A stretch of DNA of 64,000 nucleotides from contig JBEWZL010000063.1 of the NCBI GenBank assembly GCA_045837725.1, positions 207,575-271,574 of the forward strand, given 5' to 3'. This stretch comes from Vermamoeba vermiformis (lineage: Eukaryota; Tubulinea; Echinamoebida). The notes beneath the pieces were generated by a model. It did not search any database. It had not been told where the DNA came from and was given only the letters and a program-made list of their open reading frames with translations. How positions within the stretch are numbered: the stretch's first letter is position 1; each line of letters opens with the position of its first letter. The position numbers were made by a program, and so were the translations under genes. Positions 22,272 to 34,508 of the stretch are shown here, piece by piece.

Positions 22272-24734
22272 TTAAATATTATATCGTACCCAGTTCCAGT
22301 CTTCAGGACCCAAATGAGCCTTTTGCTGGTGTCCTAACGAGTCTACAGCACGAGCGCGAAGTTTGTACATGCCCACATCCAGCGTCAACTCCACGGAGAA
22401 ATTATGCCACGCAAAAACGCCAATTCTTGGCTCTAATTTCGCTCGTTTCCATGTTTGTCCATCGTCAAGACTAACTTCGACGAGCGCGATCGATCGGTAA
22501 AATCCTCCGCCGACCCAGACTTTGCCGTGCCAGACATGCGTGCCAGCCGTCAGGAATCGATTTCGCTCCATAAATGACGGATAACCAATCGGTTTAATCA
22601 TGGCACGTGGTCTGATTTCTTGAGAAGGCACGGCCAAGTCCAAATCAAAATGTTGTCGGACATAGCTGTAGCTGACCATTTGGTGTCCTTTGCATTTATG
22701 ATCGACGACTTCAATCGACTGCAACCACTTGACGTTGTTGTCGCCGTACCAGCCAGGCGTTAAAATTCTTAACGGGAAGCCGTGTTCGCGTAACAAAGGC
22801 ACGCCATTGTTCTCCCAACAAACCATCATGAAATCTACGATCGGATCCGTCACTTCAACAGCACGCTGGTAATATCTTAGTGCGTCTTCTTGTACTCCTG
22901 CGTCGTAGCCAGTGAACACAATGTCAACGGCTTTGTCCGTCAAACCCACGTGCTGCAATAATAATCGCAAAGGTATGCCGGACCAAATATAGCAACCAAA
23001 CGCTTGAAGTTGCCAAGGCACGTGATGATTGAATCGAGGTTTCATGAGAGTTCTGCCGTTGCCTGAGCACTCCATGACCAATGGTTGACGAACTACAGCG
23101 TTTTTGCCAAAATTTTTCAATTCTTCTAAAGTCCATTCAGTCGGCTTTTGAACGCATCCGTGCACTTTGAGCTTGTAATTCTCGGGCTTGATATGCTGCA
23201 CGTCAAAATGGATCAGCAAGTAGTGATTGCCTAACGGAGTAATGTCTTCGCCGAGAGCTTCGAAGTGTGTGCCGTGATTTCTGAGAGCTAATGCGACTTC
23301 GACCTTATTGTAGCTGCCGTCGAGATCGTCGGTGTGTTTGTCCGATTTTAGCCATTCAAAATAACTCTTGGTCTTGTCCACAGTACTTTGCACGACCATC
23401 GGAATATTTTTGATCTTTTCAACGATAACGCTTCCGAATTCTTTCTTGTGGGCTTCTTTAATAGCGTTTTCGGTAGCGGAAATTTCCTCTTTTTGCAGCT
23501 GTTCCATTCTTTTTCGGTCTTCTTCCGATTGCGCATCCGGCACTTTTTCAAAGCGAGTTGTCGGAAGACCAATAGGTGGATACTCCTAAGCATTAGAATT
23601 AGTCAATGGATTTCGGGTAATATTGACTATACCGTATTTGGATTTATCTCGGGAGGCTGGATCACTTCGGATGCTTTGTCAAGATGCGCCGGAACATTAT
23701 GCAAAATTTCCGGTTTTGGAGCCATAAACTCGGATGGCATTAGCGGACCACCTCTTGCAGTATCAGGAAACAGCTCAAAACCATCTTTGCACGACCAATC
23801 AGGTTCGTGTCTTGGTTTTGGAATTCCTTGAAAGAATCCAGTGCGCAGATGGTACTTTCGGAGCACTTGCCACATCTGAACGAGCTGTTGGCCGTAGTTC
23901 AAATCTTGGTTAGGAGGTGGAGAAGGGTTTGGAATGGGTTGCGCTGAAGTTCCGGACACTTCGGCAAGATTTGGAACTTGGAGTGTTCGCATCCACTCGA
24001 CGACCGGCAGCACGAGGGATTCTCGCTCCCATTCCCAGTTTTTCTTCCATACTTGTTCAATATTATCCAGATTGGCCAAGCCTATAACCAAGAGTAAGCT
24101 TAAATTAGATATTGCCGGATTGAAAATTACAAGATCTGGCTTACGTACATTGTCTATCCTTAACGTCAGCCCCAATCCGTTCTCTTATGATTCTTAATTG
24201 TAGAATAAACGATTCTCCGCGCTCTAAACCGTGCGCGAACAATGACTCTCCGTTCTGAATCTGATCGCGTGCCAGCGGATAAATCATGGCTTGACGTAAG
24301 TAGTTGTTGATGACCAGGGCAGATAGAAGATCTATAATACTCTCTAGTACTTGCTTGTCATGCGCCGATAAGCTCTCGACGATTTTTTGTTTTTGATGGA
24401 GCAAATCCAGTTGCGCTTTTTGCCACTCTTGCGTCATAGTTATCTGTTCATGAGTAAGGTGCGACTTCTGGCGCTTAGCAATAGCAAAATCACGCTTTCT
24501 TTCTTGAGACCAGTCCAAATCCGACGGTACTGCGGCGACAAAGGCTGCAGAATAAACTTGCTCTTCTTCAGAAGGCTTCATTTCGACATTTTTTCCATTA
24601 AGAAGATCTTTGAGGCGTATAAAGCGATCTGATATCGCTTTAGCTTGCAGATCTAGAGCTTGCGAAGTGGTAGTGCCCCACCCGTAGCCCAGGAGAAAAC
24701 TTGATCCAGTAAAAGCCATTAATATGTGGTGCAC
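22272..24734 (-). CDS. SUOX: Sulfite-oxidase-family molybdoenzyme, long N-terminus
   Basis: Three exons (24734-24149, 24081-23633, 23585-22272) join in phase to 782 residues. The C-terminal 420 or so carry the sulfite oxidase fold: YLLIHFDVQHI, VHGCVQKPTEWTLEEL, VMECSGNGRT with the molybdenum-ligand Cys, GIPLRLLLQHVGL, GVPLLREHGFPLRILTPGWYG, NVKWLQSIEV, and the dimerisation domain ending WNWVRYNI. There is no HPGG haem motif, so it lacks the cytochrome b5 domain of animal enzymes and resembles plant or bacterial types. The first 340 or so residues, with DRFIRLKDLLNGKN, ESIIDLLSALVINNYLRQA and a Pro-rich linker, match nothing I recognise. Start may be Met at 24734 or 24719. Enzyme family is firm; substrate (sulfite or other) is inferred. 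Confidence 0.88.
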
Positions 24735-25310
24735 AAAGCAAAATAGATATTGAATTGGTCAGACGTGACATTGCGAAGTCAATTTAAGGCTAAAGTAAGG
24801 AAATCTCGAACGGTAATTATTTTTTTTGATTACTTTGCGAGTTTCGGGTAATTTTTCGGAGGTCCTCCGATATAAATATGCCAAAAATAATGGGCTCTGA
24901 TTGCAAAATAAATCAATCAACAGGATTTCGGTACATAAATAATTGAATTGCATTATTCAAGTCCGTAAAACGCGTATTAAGCACTAGTAATGTGCAAAAC
25001 CCTACTTACTTGTTCCTTGTTTACTGAGAAGCCTTCTGCCACGATAGTTCGGTTAAAGTATGCTATGTTTCTCTGCTCTCCTTTCTGTATGTGGATCCGA
25101 GTTGGGTAGTTCAATTTGAATTTAAGTTTTGGCATGGGTAACGAATGGTGCGAGGAAAGAGACCCTGTAACTATAGTTAAGAAATTCTTATTGTTAAAGT
25201 ATTTGCTCAACGTACTAGGGATTTTCGGTACTAGATGTCGACGGATGCGTAAGCGAGGTACGATCAGGAGGGAATTATTTGAATCGAAGGTCCACTAAGC
25301 CATCCAGTTT
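24735..25310. other. Intergenic, possible small gene
   Basis: This 576-bp gap between two minus-strand genes is the only unassigned region with a plausible two-exon small gene (listed separately at 24759-25210). Otherwise it is AT-rich with no recognisable signals. Confidence 0.35.
24759..25210 (-). CDS. Candidate small two-exon gene, unknown
   Basis: An open stretch from ATG 25210 (MSKYFNNKNFL) or ATG 25135 (MPKLKFKLNY) reads to VNKEQ and meets a good GTAAGT donor near 25014. A TTTGCAATCAG acceptor near 24896 leads in phase to SPLFLAYLYRRTSEKLPET and stops at 24759. The joined product would be about 90-115 basic residues. I recognise no domain. It fits neatly between the two neighbouring genes, 25 bp from the next start, but could be chance; only transcript data would settle it. 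Confidence 0.3.
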
Positions 25311-28300
25311 TCAGCTCTGATTTTCTTCGTTAACGTACTTGTCGCACACAGATTGAAGCTGCTCAAAGGTACAAGGCTTCGTAATCACTTCTTTCATGCC
25401 TGTTTTCAATGCCTCGTCTCGTGTTTCAGCCAACGCGTGTGCTGTTAATGCGACAATTGGAGTTGGATCTAGTCTTTCTTGAAGTATGGAAGCTGCTTCG
25501 AGACCATCTATAAAAAAGTAAGTTACAATAAAAAACCAAAAATCAATTCTCGTGTCAAATGTCAAACAAACCAAAAATTTGTCAAAGTGTCAATTTTTTT
25601 CACGGATCCCGGACTTTATAAAAAATGCGAATTAAACGATAATAAAATTAATGATATAATTACTTACTCATTTCAGGCATTTCAATGTCCATGAAGATCA
25701 AATCGTAGTGTTTTTCTTTCGTCTTTTCAATCGCTTCGCGACCGTTATTCGCAATGTCAACGCTACAATTCATCTTTTTTAGCATTGCTTTAATCACTAA
25801 TTGATTGACTTTGTTATCCTACGCAAAAATCAAGTATTAGTACGCCGTTTAAATTGTGGATCCGATCTGTTATCGCTCGATCCGCTTACTTCAGCTAAGA
25901 GCAAAGATATTTTGTCAGGCTTCTCTAATGACTCTCTTAATGAAGGTGAGGCATTTTGATAACTGTGGATTAATGCTGTTTGTTTTTGACTTGGAACGCG
26001 AGGAATTGGAGCCAATCGATAATCGGGACTTAGATCCGGCTCTTGCGAGGTATTGCCATTAAAGTATTCAACAGTAGCTGTGATTTGCTTGTCTTCGCTC
26101 GGTACTTCATGATACGGAATGTAAAAATAGAACGTTGTGCCTTCATTTTTCCCAGGGCTGAAAAACAAGATCCGGTCAGGATTCTATTACCATATTAGGA
26201 AACTTGGCGTATTACCTCATTACGGCAATGTCGCCTCCATGAAGAAGACAAATTCTCTTGCTAATCGCTATATTAGGAATGTCAGTACAGGTCGTAACAA
26301 GTGGCACGTCAAATTAGCTAGTTGACACGTGTCAAATATAATTTTGCGTACCTAACCCCAAACCACTTCCTCCGTACTTTGTACTCGTATCAGAATTTCC
26401 CTAAAGTTATGAAAATGATAAGCACTGAAAAAGTAAAAATGGACCAGATCGGATTCAGATCTATGAAGTCACGTACTTGTTCAAAGGCATCAAATATCTT
26501 CAACAAATTATTTTTTTCAATTCCAATGCCGGTGTCTTTCACTGAAAATATTAAATAAGCTTTCTCTTTTTTTGATTGGCTGTCACCATTCCCGCTGTCA
26601 ATTTTGAAGTCGTGGTCATCCGCGCTGCTAGCCAATAATTTCCGCTTAGAAAATACGGAGCTAGGCACTCGTAAAATCTGCGGTCTCGGAGATAACGTTG
26701 AAGTCCACGGAAGCGTTCCTAAACTGTTTCTTAATGACACTTTGACAGTGATTGTGCCTTGTTCAGTGAACTTGATGGCATTCGAAAGAAGATTGATCAA
26801 CACTTGTCGAATGCGCAACGAGTCACCGAGGAATTTTTGCGGCAATTTTTGAGTGTCAAAATTGACTTTGAGCTGGACTTTTGGATTCGCTGAGATTAAC
26901 GGAGATACAACTTGCGTGCACGTGTCAATGAGCTCTTTCAAATTAACGCTTTCAATATGTAATTTCATCATCTGCGCTTCAATCTGAAAAAAAATCGTTA
27001 ATTCTCCGCGGCCTAAAATTAGGGCTCAAAATACAAAAGTCATAAAAATCGACTGTAATTTGCGTTATTCCGTTACAAATATGATATAAATTGTATTATA
27101 AGGATATGTAATATTATTATGGCATACCTTTGAGAAATCAAGCACGTCGTTAATAATTCCTAATAAATTGTTCGCACAATTCCTTGCGATCTGAATCAAC
27201 TTCAATTGATCAGACGTAATGTTCTTAGCGCTATCTAATATATCAATAGCTCCAACTATTCCTACTAACGGCGTCCTACAAGATCCAGCGGTTAATTTTA
27301 AAGTGGGATCGGAATAAAGTCTGAAGAGGATTTCATCACGCGACAACAACGCGCAAACTCCCCTCGTGTTAACAATTGATAAGAATCATTTTCATATTGA
27401 ATTAGGGTTATTATTGCAACTTACCGCAACTCATGCGACATCCGGCACAAAAATTCTGTCCATTGAGAAATAATCAATTAGTAACTATCAAGTGCCTATA
27501 TTTTAGTGCGTATATTATTACCTGTCTTATATTGGTTCGCTTTAGCTATATCTGCAATAATTTGGGTATATTTCCGTTCATAACTCGCCATTATGACAAG
27601 CAGCGAGAAGTTTAAATAAAGAGAATGTATCCTAAAATTAAATTTGTTAGTGCTTGACAATATTTTAAGGGAATATTGCGTAATTGAGAGAATCTAATGG
27701 CAAAAATTTTTGGGATGCCGTTGGATCTTACGAAAAAATTCTTGTCATCTCTTCAGGTGATCTTGTTCCATTAAAATCGTATCCATTTTGCTCCATCACG
27801 TATAAAATGAACGTCGAGAGTACGTTATAAGCGATACCAATTCCGATCCCCAAGTTGCCTATTAATTGTTAAAATTTATTAGTTTAATGCTCGGAAAATA
27901 GCCAAAATATAATTAAAATAATTACCATATAGGACGTTAAAGAAAAATACTATAATGCCATGCCTGGACATTTGCGTCGTTATTCCTCCAAACATTACGC
28001 TCAATAAAAATACACAGAGCATTGTTCCACCAACCACTACTCCATTTGCAATGCGTATACTACTAGTATAGGCTAGTGCAATAATTCCGATTATTACTGA
28101 GACTAGAAAAACCAGGAATGGAACTGGATGCGCATGTTCATAGAGGTATGGCGGTGAAAACGGGAATAAACCAGCTAATAATAGCAATAGTGTGGCCTCG
28201 AATAATTTAAAATAAATATTGATGAGGTGCTTGACCTGCGGATTGGAAGTGTAGAGTTGAGCAAAATCCGCCGGAAGCCTCCGCATGAGCCAGGCCAATA

Positions 28301-28340
28301 TTGCACGTTCGAATCGTAACGGCGAAAATGCTCGATCCAT
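25311..28340 (-). CDS. Membrane hybrid histidine kinase (copy 1)
   Basis: Starts [21 protein letters not shown] at 28340. An N-terminal block of about five to six helices ([48 protein letters not shown]) precedes the HisKA domain [18 protein letters not shown] with the phospho-accepting His. The ATPase domain shows [18 protein letters not shown] (N box), KDTGIGIE (G1) and GSGLGLG (G2). A C-terminal receiver shows [21 protein letters not shown] with the acceptor Asp, and [13 protein letters not shown]. All catalytic motifs are present, so this should be an active sensor kinase with cis phosphotransfer. About ten introns split the gene. It is a paralogue of the gene at 36622-39453. The sensed signal is unknown; the membrane block is not a family I can name. 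Confidence 0.9.
26323..26334. promoter_or_regulatory. TGACACGTGTCA palindrome, intronic
   Basis: Perfect copy (14 bp with flanks, 26322-26335) in an intron of the hybrid kinase gene, between the exons coding for GSGLGLG and for the LLHGGDIAV block. A related half-site GGCACGTCAA lies 20 bp upstream. Confidence 0.6.
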
Positions 28341-28720
28341 GTTGTTGCATTACTAAATATATAAATAAATAATGGAAATGAGATTGCAAACCGAAATTTG
28401 TCAGAAGATACGAAAGTATACGAAAGTATATCCCACCCTCAAACACTTTTCCATCTTTAGCATAAAATAACATTAGTACCTAAAATAGTCCAATTAAACA
28501 TGAAGCGTGCAAGATCTTGGTTTGCGAGCGGATCTGCTTTTCTTCGAATTGATTTTATCTCTCATCAGTACATGAACAAGAGTCTAAACAAAATTCTTCA
28601 AACAAACGGAAATCACATTGTATTTTCGCTTGCTGAAGGCTAATAATAAATACAATACAAAAATCGATCGCTGACTTTGGGAGGATCAGATGCATCCAGG
28701 ACCAAGCCTCAAGAGTTCCT
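28341..28720. other. Intergenic: histidine kinase upstream region
   Basis: This 380-bp gap lies between the kinase start and the stop of the RasGAP gene, both on the minus strand. It is AT-rich. An in-frame upstream Met near 28473 adds no kinase-like sequence and is treated as 5' untranslated. No further feature seen. Confidence 0.35.
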
Positions 28721-31700
28721 CTAACTCAAGAAGTACTTGTTCAATAAAAACAATGTCTCGGGCACGTTCAAGGTGAAGTTATCCATTTCGTACGAATTGA
28801 TACCTGTCTCTTTCTTGTCCAACAGATCGTCCAACTCGAGCTTCAATTTGGCAACGACCACTATCAACAACACTTGTTAGTATAAATTACTAAAATATGA
28901 AAATGTTGTTACGTACATCCTGCCAATTTGGCCTCAATGTCAAAAGTACCGTTCTCGATCGGATCCAACATCTTGATAAAGAGATTGATCTTCTTCCTGC
29001 AAAATAATAATTGAATTAATAACCTAAGCGCAATAATCAAGCTAAGATGTATCATATAAACGAGTATTAAGACCAATTCTGCCACGAAATTGCTCAAAAA
29101 GGATGGAATCCGGATCACATCCAGCGAAAAGTAAATTAGAGTCCTATAGGCGGTATAATACGTACTCTGAAGCACTCATTTCACTCTCGCCCATTTCGAT
29201 AACACCACGCTTAACGAGCTCTTTGAAATGGAACTTTTGCACCATCTTCTTTCTGTGCTTCGAATTGCGGTACACGTTCTGACGGCACGAAATGAGATAT
29301 TTTTGATATTCCATGAGCTGATTGTTCAAATAGCCTTGGTACTTCATAATATTCTTGTACGCTAATCGCAATCGTTCAAGTTCTTTCAGTTGCTGTTCTC
29401 GTCGGTTTGTTCGGTTTACAACTTTCTATAATATCATATTATTAATAAAACCATTCAAGTCAGCAAAATTAACTAGGAATTGTCCGAAGAAATTCTCCGA
29501 AAAAAAAATGAAATTAACTTACGAAAGCAACGTCACGCAAGAACTCGGAGTAATTCTTCTCGGGATCGACTTTGTTATGTTCCGTTAATATTTTCAAGTT
29601 GTCTTCCGTCTTAGTAACAAGACTTTGTAGGATTTTGTCGTTGGATGCGCTAGCATACTCGCGTGCTGCTTGAAGCACTTCCATCAACGTGTGTTGCCTG
29701 CATAAATCTCGTCAATAGCTGTAATATTATACTAATGTCTATGATCATTCGTACCTCTTGCCAGTCTTGACAATTGCGCCCAAAATCTTGACCACATAAT
29801 CAACGGTCTGCTCGTATCTGACATTGATATTCGAGTCATCATCTAAATAAGGGTAATTAGCACTGTAGATTGATGTATGTACAATTAACGCATCGTACCG
29901 AGAATATTCTTCGTCAATTCTTTGAATCGGTTCTCGAGAGTCAATTGCACCTCAGTATCTTTTTGACTCTCAGTCAGCGTCGGAACGTCTCCGAGATCAG
30001 CCATAATAATTCTATTCTGTTGTCAGTACGAGCGACTAATAGTGAGTCAACTAATATTACCTTAAGGGATCGTTGGCTTCAGGTGCAAGTTGGCCCAAGT
30101 GCCTGTACAACAACGCGTGGATCTCGGTGATTTCTTCCAGAGAGATAATAATGAAGGGCTTTTCAGTGCTATACAAGTCCATGTATTTGTTGACCTAAGC
30201 ATAATTAGATATTTATACTATGGTGTATATTTCTACTTACTTGCAAATACTCCTCGGGATCCGTTACATCCATCAAAGTCTTAAAGTATGACTCGACACT
30301 AGTGTACTTATTAGAAACGGTATCGTTGATTATAGAGCCATTGAAAACTTACGTTGGAATGTTCTTGCTAATCCAATCGTTCAAAGGCGTCATGACGTTC
30401 TTGTTCGGGAACAAATCCAAATTGAACAAGCGTTGAAGAACAATAGAAATCTGCGCAACAATTAGCCTACTGTAATAAATAATAAGACTTTAAGACTTAC
30501 CGTGATCAAGTTCTTTCGTTTTCCAGCAGGAGGAGCTTCAATGTCAAAAGCTTCAGGCGTGACAATGATCAAGTTCATGAAGCGATAAAACACGTAGTAG
30601 CCAATGACCTTAAGAATGTCTTGGTGGTTTGCCTTCGGGAATCTGGCTTGAGCACTAGCCATGATCTGTTTGCAAATCAAACGAAGACCGTAAGGCACAC
30701 TGTTCACGTTGTCAATCGCGATCTTCAAGATGTCATCGCAAACTTTGGTCAATTGTGCCACGCGTTGCTGAAGAATATCTTGCACTTCGGTATTGCTGCT
30801 CAACTCTTCAACGGAGATATCAGTGTTCGTCTTGCCTTGTTGCTTTGCTAAGCCGTGATAAACCTGTCAAAAGTGTCAAAAAAATGACACGTGACACGTG
30901 TCTCAATTGTGACTTACAGCCAACGGCTTCAATTCGAATTCATAATCTTCGGTCAAGAACTTCTTCAAGTAGATGCCCAACGTGCTCTTCAAGAACTCAA
31001 CACCTTGCTTTCGCTTGTTGTAAGTGATCAACATCTTGGGAATGATTGAGTCTGTTTGAGTCAACTCGTTGATATCTGACTTGAGATGCTTGATTTCGTT
31101 CAACACGGCCAAATAGAACAGCTTCAGCAAGAGGTATTCTTCACGTGGTGCGAAGCTGTGTCCGAACAAGGTCAACAGAATCGTGTCCAAGAATTTAGTG
31201 ACGGAGTCTGATTGTACCAAGAAGGTCCTTCACAAGGGACATGTCAGCAACTTTTTCACGAAAGTGAAGCATTACTTACAAGTTAGCGAGGTATCCAGGC
31301 TCAGTCTGCAGCAGGTAGAACAAGTGACTGTAGATTTCAACTCGTTTGGGCGCTAACAAATCGATTTTTGATCGAGGAGATTCGAGCACCGCCTTCGTCT
31401 TGGCTTTGCGCTCTTGACGATCCAATTCCTAATTAAAGCAAGATACTTAGTATTTTGATAGTGGCCTAGAGGTACTATATATACATACTTGAATGGAAGT
31501 TCTGTTTGCAATAAGTAGCGAGATCTTTTTCTCGAGTTTCTTGAGTTCCTGCTCCAACGAATAGTTCTTTCTGTTCTCTTGAATAATCATTCGCTTCAAT
31601 TCTCCGATTTCTGAGTGCATGTGGTTAGTTTAAGAGCTATAATTATATGGATGATTGCTCGTACCTAAGATCCAGGCCTTGTCGTCTGCTTGATCGGGAC

Positions 31701-33614
31701 TCAACGCCATAATATTTTGCATTTCATCAATGCTCAAGTTACCGTTCTTCATTCTCTCAGCCTTAAGCTTGTACTCAGCCATTTCTCTTAACAACATTCG
31801 AACTTGAAGGGTCAAAAGCAAGCACTTTCGTTCCATGATGAAAACCGAATCCGGGATCAAGGCTTGTACGTCGAGATCTTTTGCTACTTGAATGGCATTG
31901 GCGGTAACAACACCTTCGTGGATAGGACGCTCGAGGTCAGCCAATAAATCATCAAAAGCAGGATCCGCTGGAGTTTCAACCGGATCAACGGAAGTGGAAC
32001 TCGTTGTAGCTTGCTTCTCCATGCTAGTCGAGACATCTGTTTAGTTAATAAAATGCAGTTAGATTCGACGCACGTAAATTCAGTCAAAAATGCGTGATAA
32101 AAATACTCTTTCGTATCGGATTTAAACTTACTAGTCGATCGAGAAAAGCTCAGACGAGTTTGGATAGGCAAACGAGAGCGTGATAATGACAGTCTAGGAA
32201 CTGCCCCTCTGAATGAGCCTGAAGTGGACAAAGTTGCTGTTGGAGCAGGAGTAGTGTTCGTGGCAGCTGCGCGTGTTGGTGAAACGGATCCTGATCTGGT
32301 CGTACTAACAATGCTAGAATTGGTGCCAGATGATGCACTAGACTTTCTCCAGTTAATAGGGCTGTTGCTACCGGATCCAGGGTTACCAGAAACGATTGGT
32401 ACTGGCGGATTCGCTACGCGTCCACTCATTGCAGAAACATCGTCGTCTGTAACTTGTTTGGGCGCCATTTGTCGTGGAGAAGCAGGATTAGATGAGTTAT
32501 TGCTCGAAGTAGCATTTGTAGCGCGAGGACTATTTTGCCAAGCCAGATTCGGTACTTGTCGTGGGGTAAGTCCAGTTCTAGGGCTTTCAATGGCCGAAGA
32601 TGGCGTCGATGAGGCATCACTGGCACGACTAGGAGGAGGTGTACGAGGATCAGTCGCTGTTTCAGCTGTTGAACTACGAGAACTGTTGTCGCCGCTCGAA
32701 GTACCAGATTTGAGTTGTTGCTGCTTCAAAGCGATCTCTTGTAGCTTTCTTTCTACCTCTGCTTGTCGCTCCGACAGCTCCTTAAGCTTATTTTCTTCAT
32801 CTGAAATAAAATAACCATTGTAAGATCACGTGCACCAAAAATGATTATTTTGCGTCCGCAACACAAATTTCGATTAAATTAGCGTGCAATTGCTATCTCA
32901 TATTTAGAATTAGTTATGACGAATTTTTTTAGACCGAAATTATTTCAAAACGACGATACGGAAAGCGGATCTAGCCGTTGCCAATCAAAAATTGCAATCT
33001 TCGTAATATTAAGAATCAAAAATAAGCGCCTGTGCGCGTTGATGTCCAATAATATATAAAATAATTTCCAATATTTAACGCTTAAATAAAACGGGAAACA
33101 CGAAATTGCTAACGAGTCCCATCTCGCCCAAGCACACAATATTTGACGAATGAATCACATACCTGCGTTCCAAACACCTTCTCCTGGTGGTCTATATGAT
33201 CCTAATTGAAAACCTCGCTTCGGCGGTGTTGATTGACTGGATACCGTGCTCGTTTGAAATTGTTTGTTGCTGGGAGAGCCCGCAGCAGGCTGTGTATTTT
33301 GTGATTGTTGTAATTGTGTGCCTGTCGATACGTGGTATTAGTACCGCTGTGCCGATATTTCTGTATTCCACAGATGTGACAATAAAAAAATCGTCTATCG
33401 AATCTTTTGAAATTAAAGCCAACGGTCCGTTGAATAATCTCATAATTATTTGTAAATCATAATAATAATTTTGATAATTACCTTGAGAATTGTTGGAGTT
33501 AGCAATTGGGATGGGATTTGACGCTGCAACATTTTCTCTTGGACTCGTCGGTGTATTATTGCTGGCTGCCGTCGGATTTGACCGCTGCGATCCTAATAAA
33601 AATCTACTAGACAT
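28721..33614 (-). CDS. IQGAP/DGAP-like RasGAP protein
   Basis: Begins MSSRFLLGSQRSNP at 33614, followed by several hundred Ser/Pro/Asn-rich residues and a short coiled coil (LKELSERQAEVERKLQEI). Then come LDVQALIPDSVFIMERKCLLL and the RasGAP-type domain: LTLFGHSFAPREEYLLLKLF, IIPKMLITYNKRKQGVEFL, VPYGLRLICKQIMASAQARFP and VIGYYVFYRFMNLIIVTPEAF. These are diagnostic of the IQGAP branch. It ends in a RasGAP C-terminal region with KLKLELDDLLDKKETGINSYEM. No calponin-homology or IQ motifs are visible, so it is the short, DGAP1-like form known from Dictyostelium. Canonical RasGAPs have an arginine finger in the YNRGARG position; here the sequence is YNKRKQG. Such proteins usually bind Rac/Cdc42 and organise cortical actin rather than stimulate Ras hydrolysis. 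Confidence 0.88.
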
Positions 33615-34508
33615 TTTGACTGATTTAATAAACTTCTATTCTAGATGGAACGCATCCGGATTGTCTGTCAAAGTTGACCGTGGAATAAATAAATATGCAA
33701 ATATCTCTTTGTACTGCACGGTTGTAATAGTGTTACTATGCGCAAAAAATCTTGAGAACAAAGTAAAGATACGATTTTGTGTCATCGTTCGTCAATTTGC
33801 TCGTGACATCTTGACACAAATCCAGACTAAACAACCACAAATCTGTTCTACACGTTAACTATTAATTATTATTGGCTCAAGCAAATCTTGGAGACTCGGT
33901 TAGGTGCTAAAATTGGAATTACGCCTCCGCTTTCGAAAAAAAACGGCTGCAATAAACAGACCTCTCCCGTTCTAGCTAATTAATTGAATAGTAACAAAAT
34001 ATGTTAATTAATTCGTGACGCAGAAATTAATAGAAAGTTTGTAGTAGCACATACAAGTAAAATACGGATGGAGTTAGATTCGACATCCGAGACCGACGAC
34101 ACGGTCCAAAATAAGATATAATCGTTAATTCTATTATTTTTTATCTCACAGGATTGCTGTATTTGATCTCAAATAAAGAATCCTAGTTGTGTTGGTCGGG
34201 GAAAATAAGGGGCACGACCGTTACAAATCATTTAAGTGAACTGAACAACCCGATAACAACAATATTTTCGCTAATGAAGTCACTATAGCAATTAACGTAA
34301 TAATAACATTCAAAGTTGAGTCAGAAAACGTAACCCGATAACTAGATCAACCTGGTAAGGCCCTAAATACCACTAAAATAAATTAAAAATTCTACTAATA
34401 ATACACATTCATTTTCTTTATCGATTTTCGGAAGTAGGTACAATTATTTTGAGCTAATTCGTAATTTTCCCTCAAAAAATGTAATGCAACTCCGAACAAT
34501 CCCCCAAA
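33615..34508. other. Divergent intergenic region
   Basis: This 894-bp gap is the largest in the window and separates two divergent genes, so it should hold both promoters. It is AT-rich, with TTAATTAATT words near 33980-34015. Open stretches here are short and antisense or extend from the neighbouring gene. No RNA gene or repeat is recognised. Confidence 0.4.

Noticed and set aside
32224-32814. 196-residue forward reading frame
   Set aside because: Antisense to the Ser/Pro-rich N-terminal exon of the RasGAP gene; low complexity allows it by chance.
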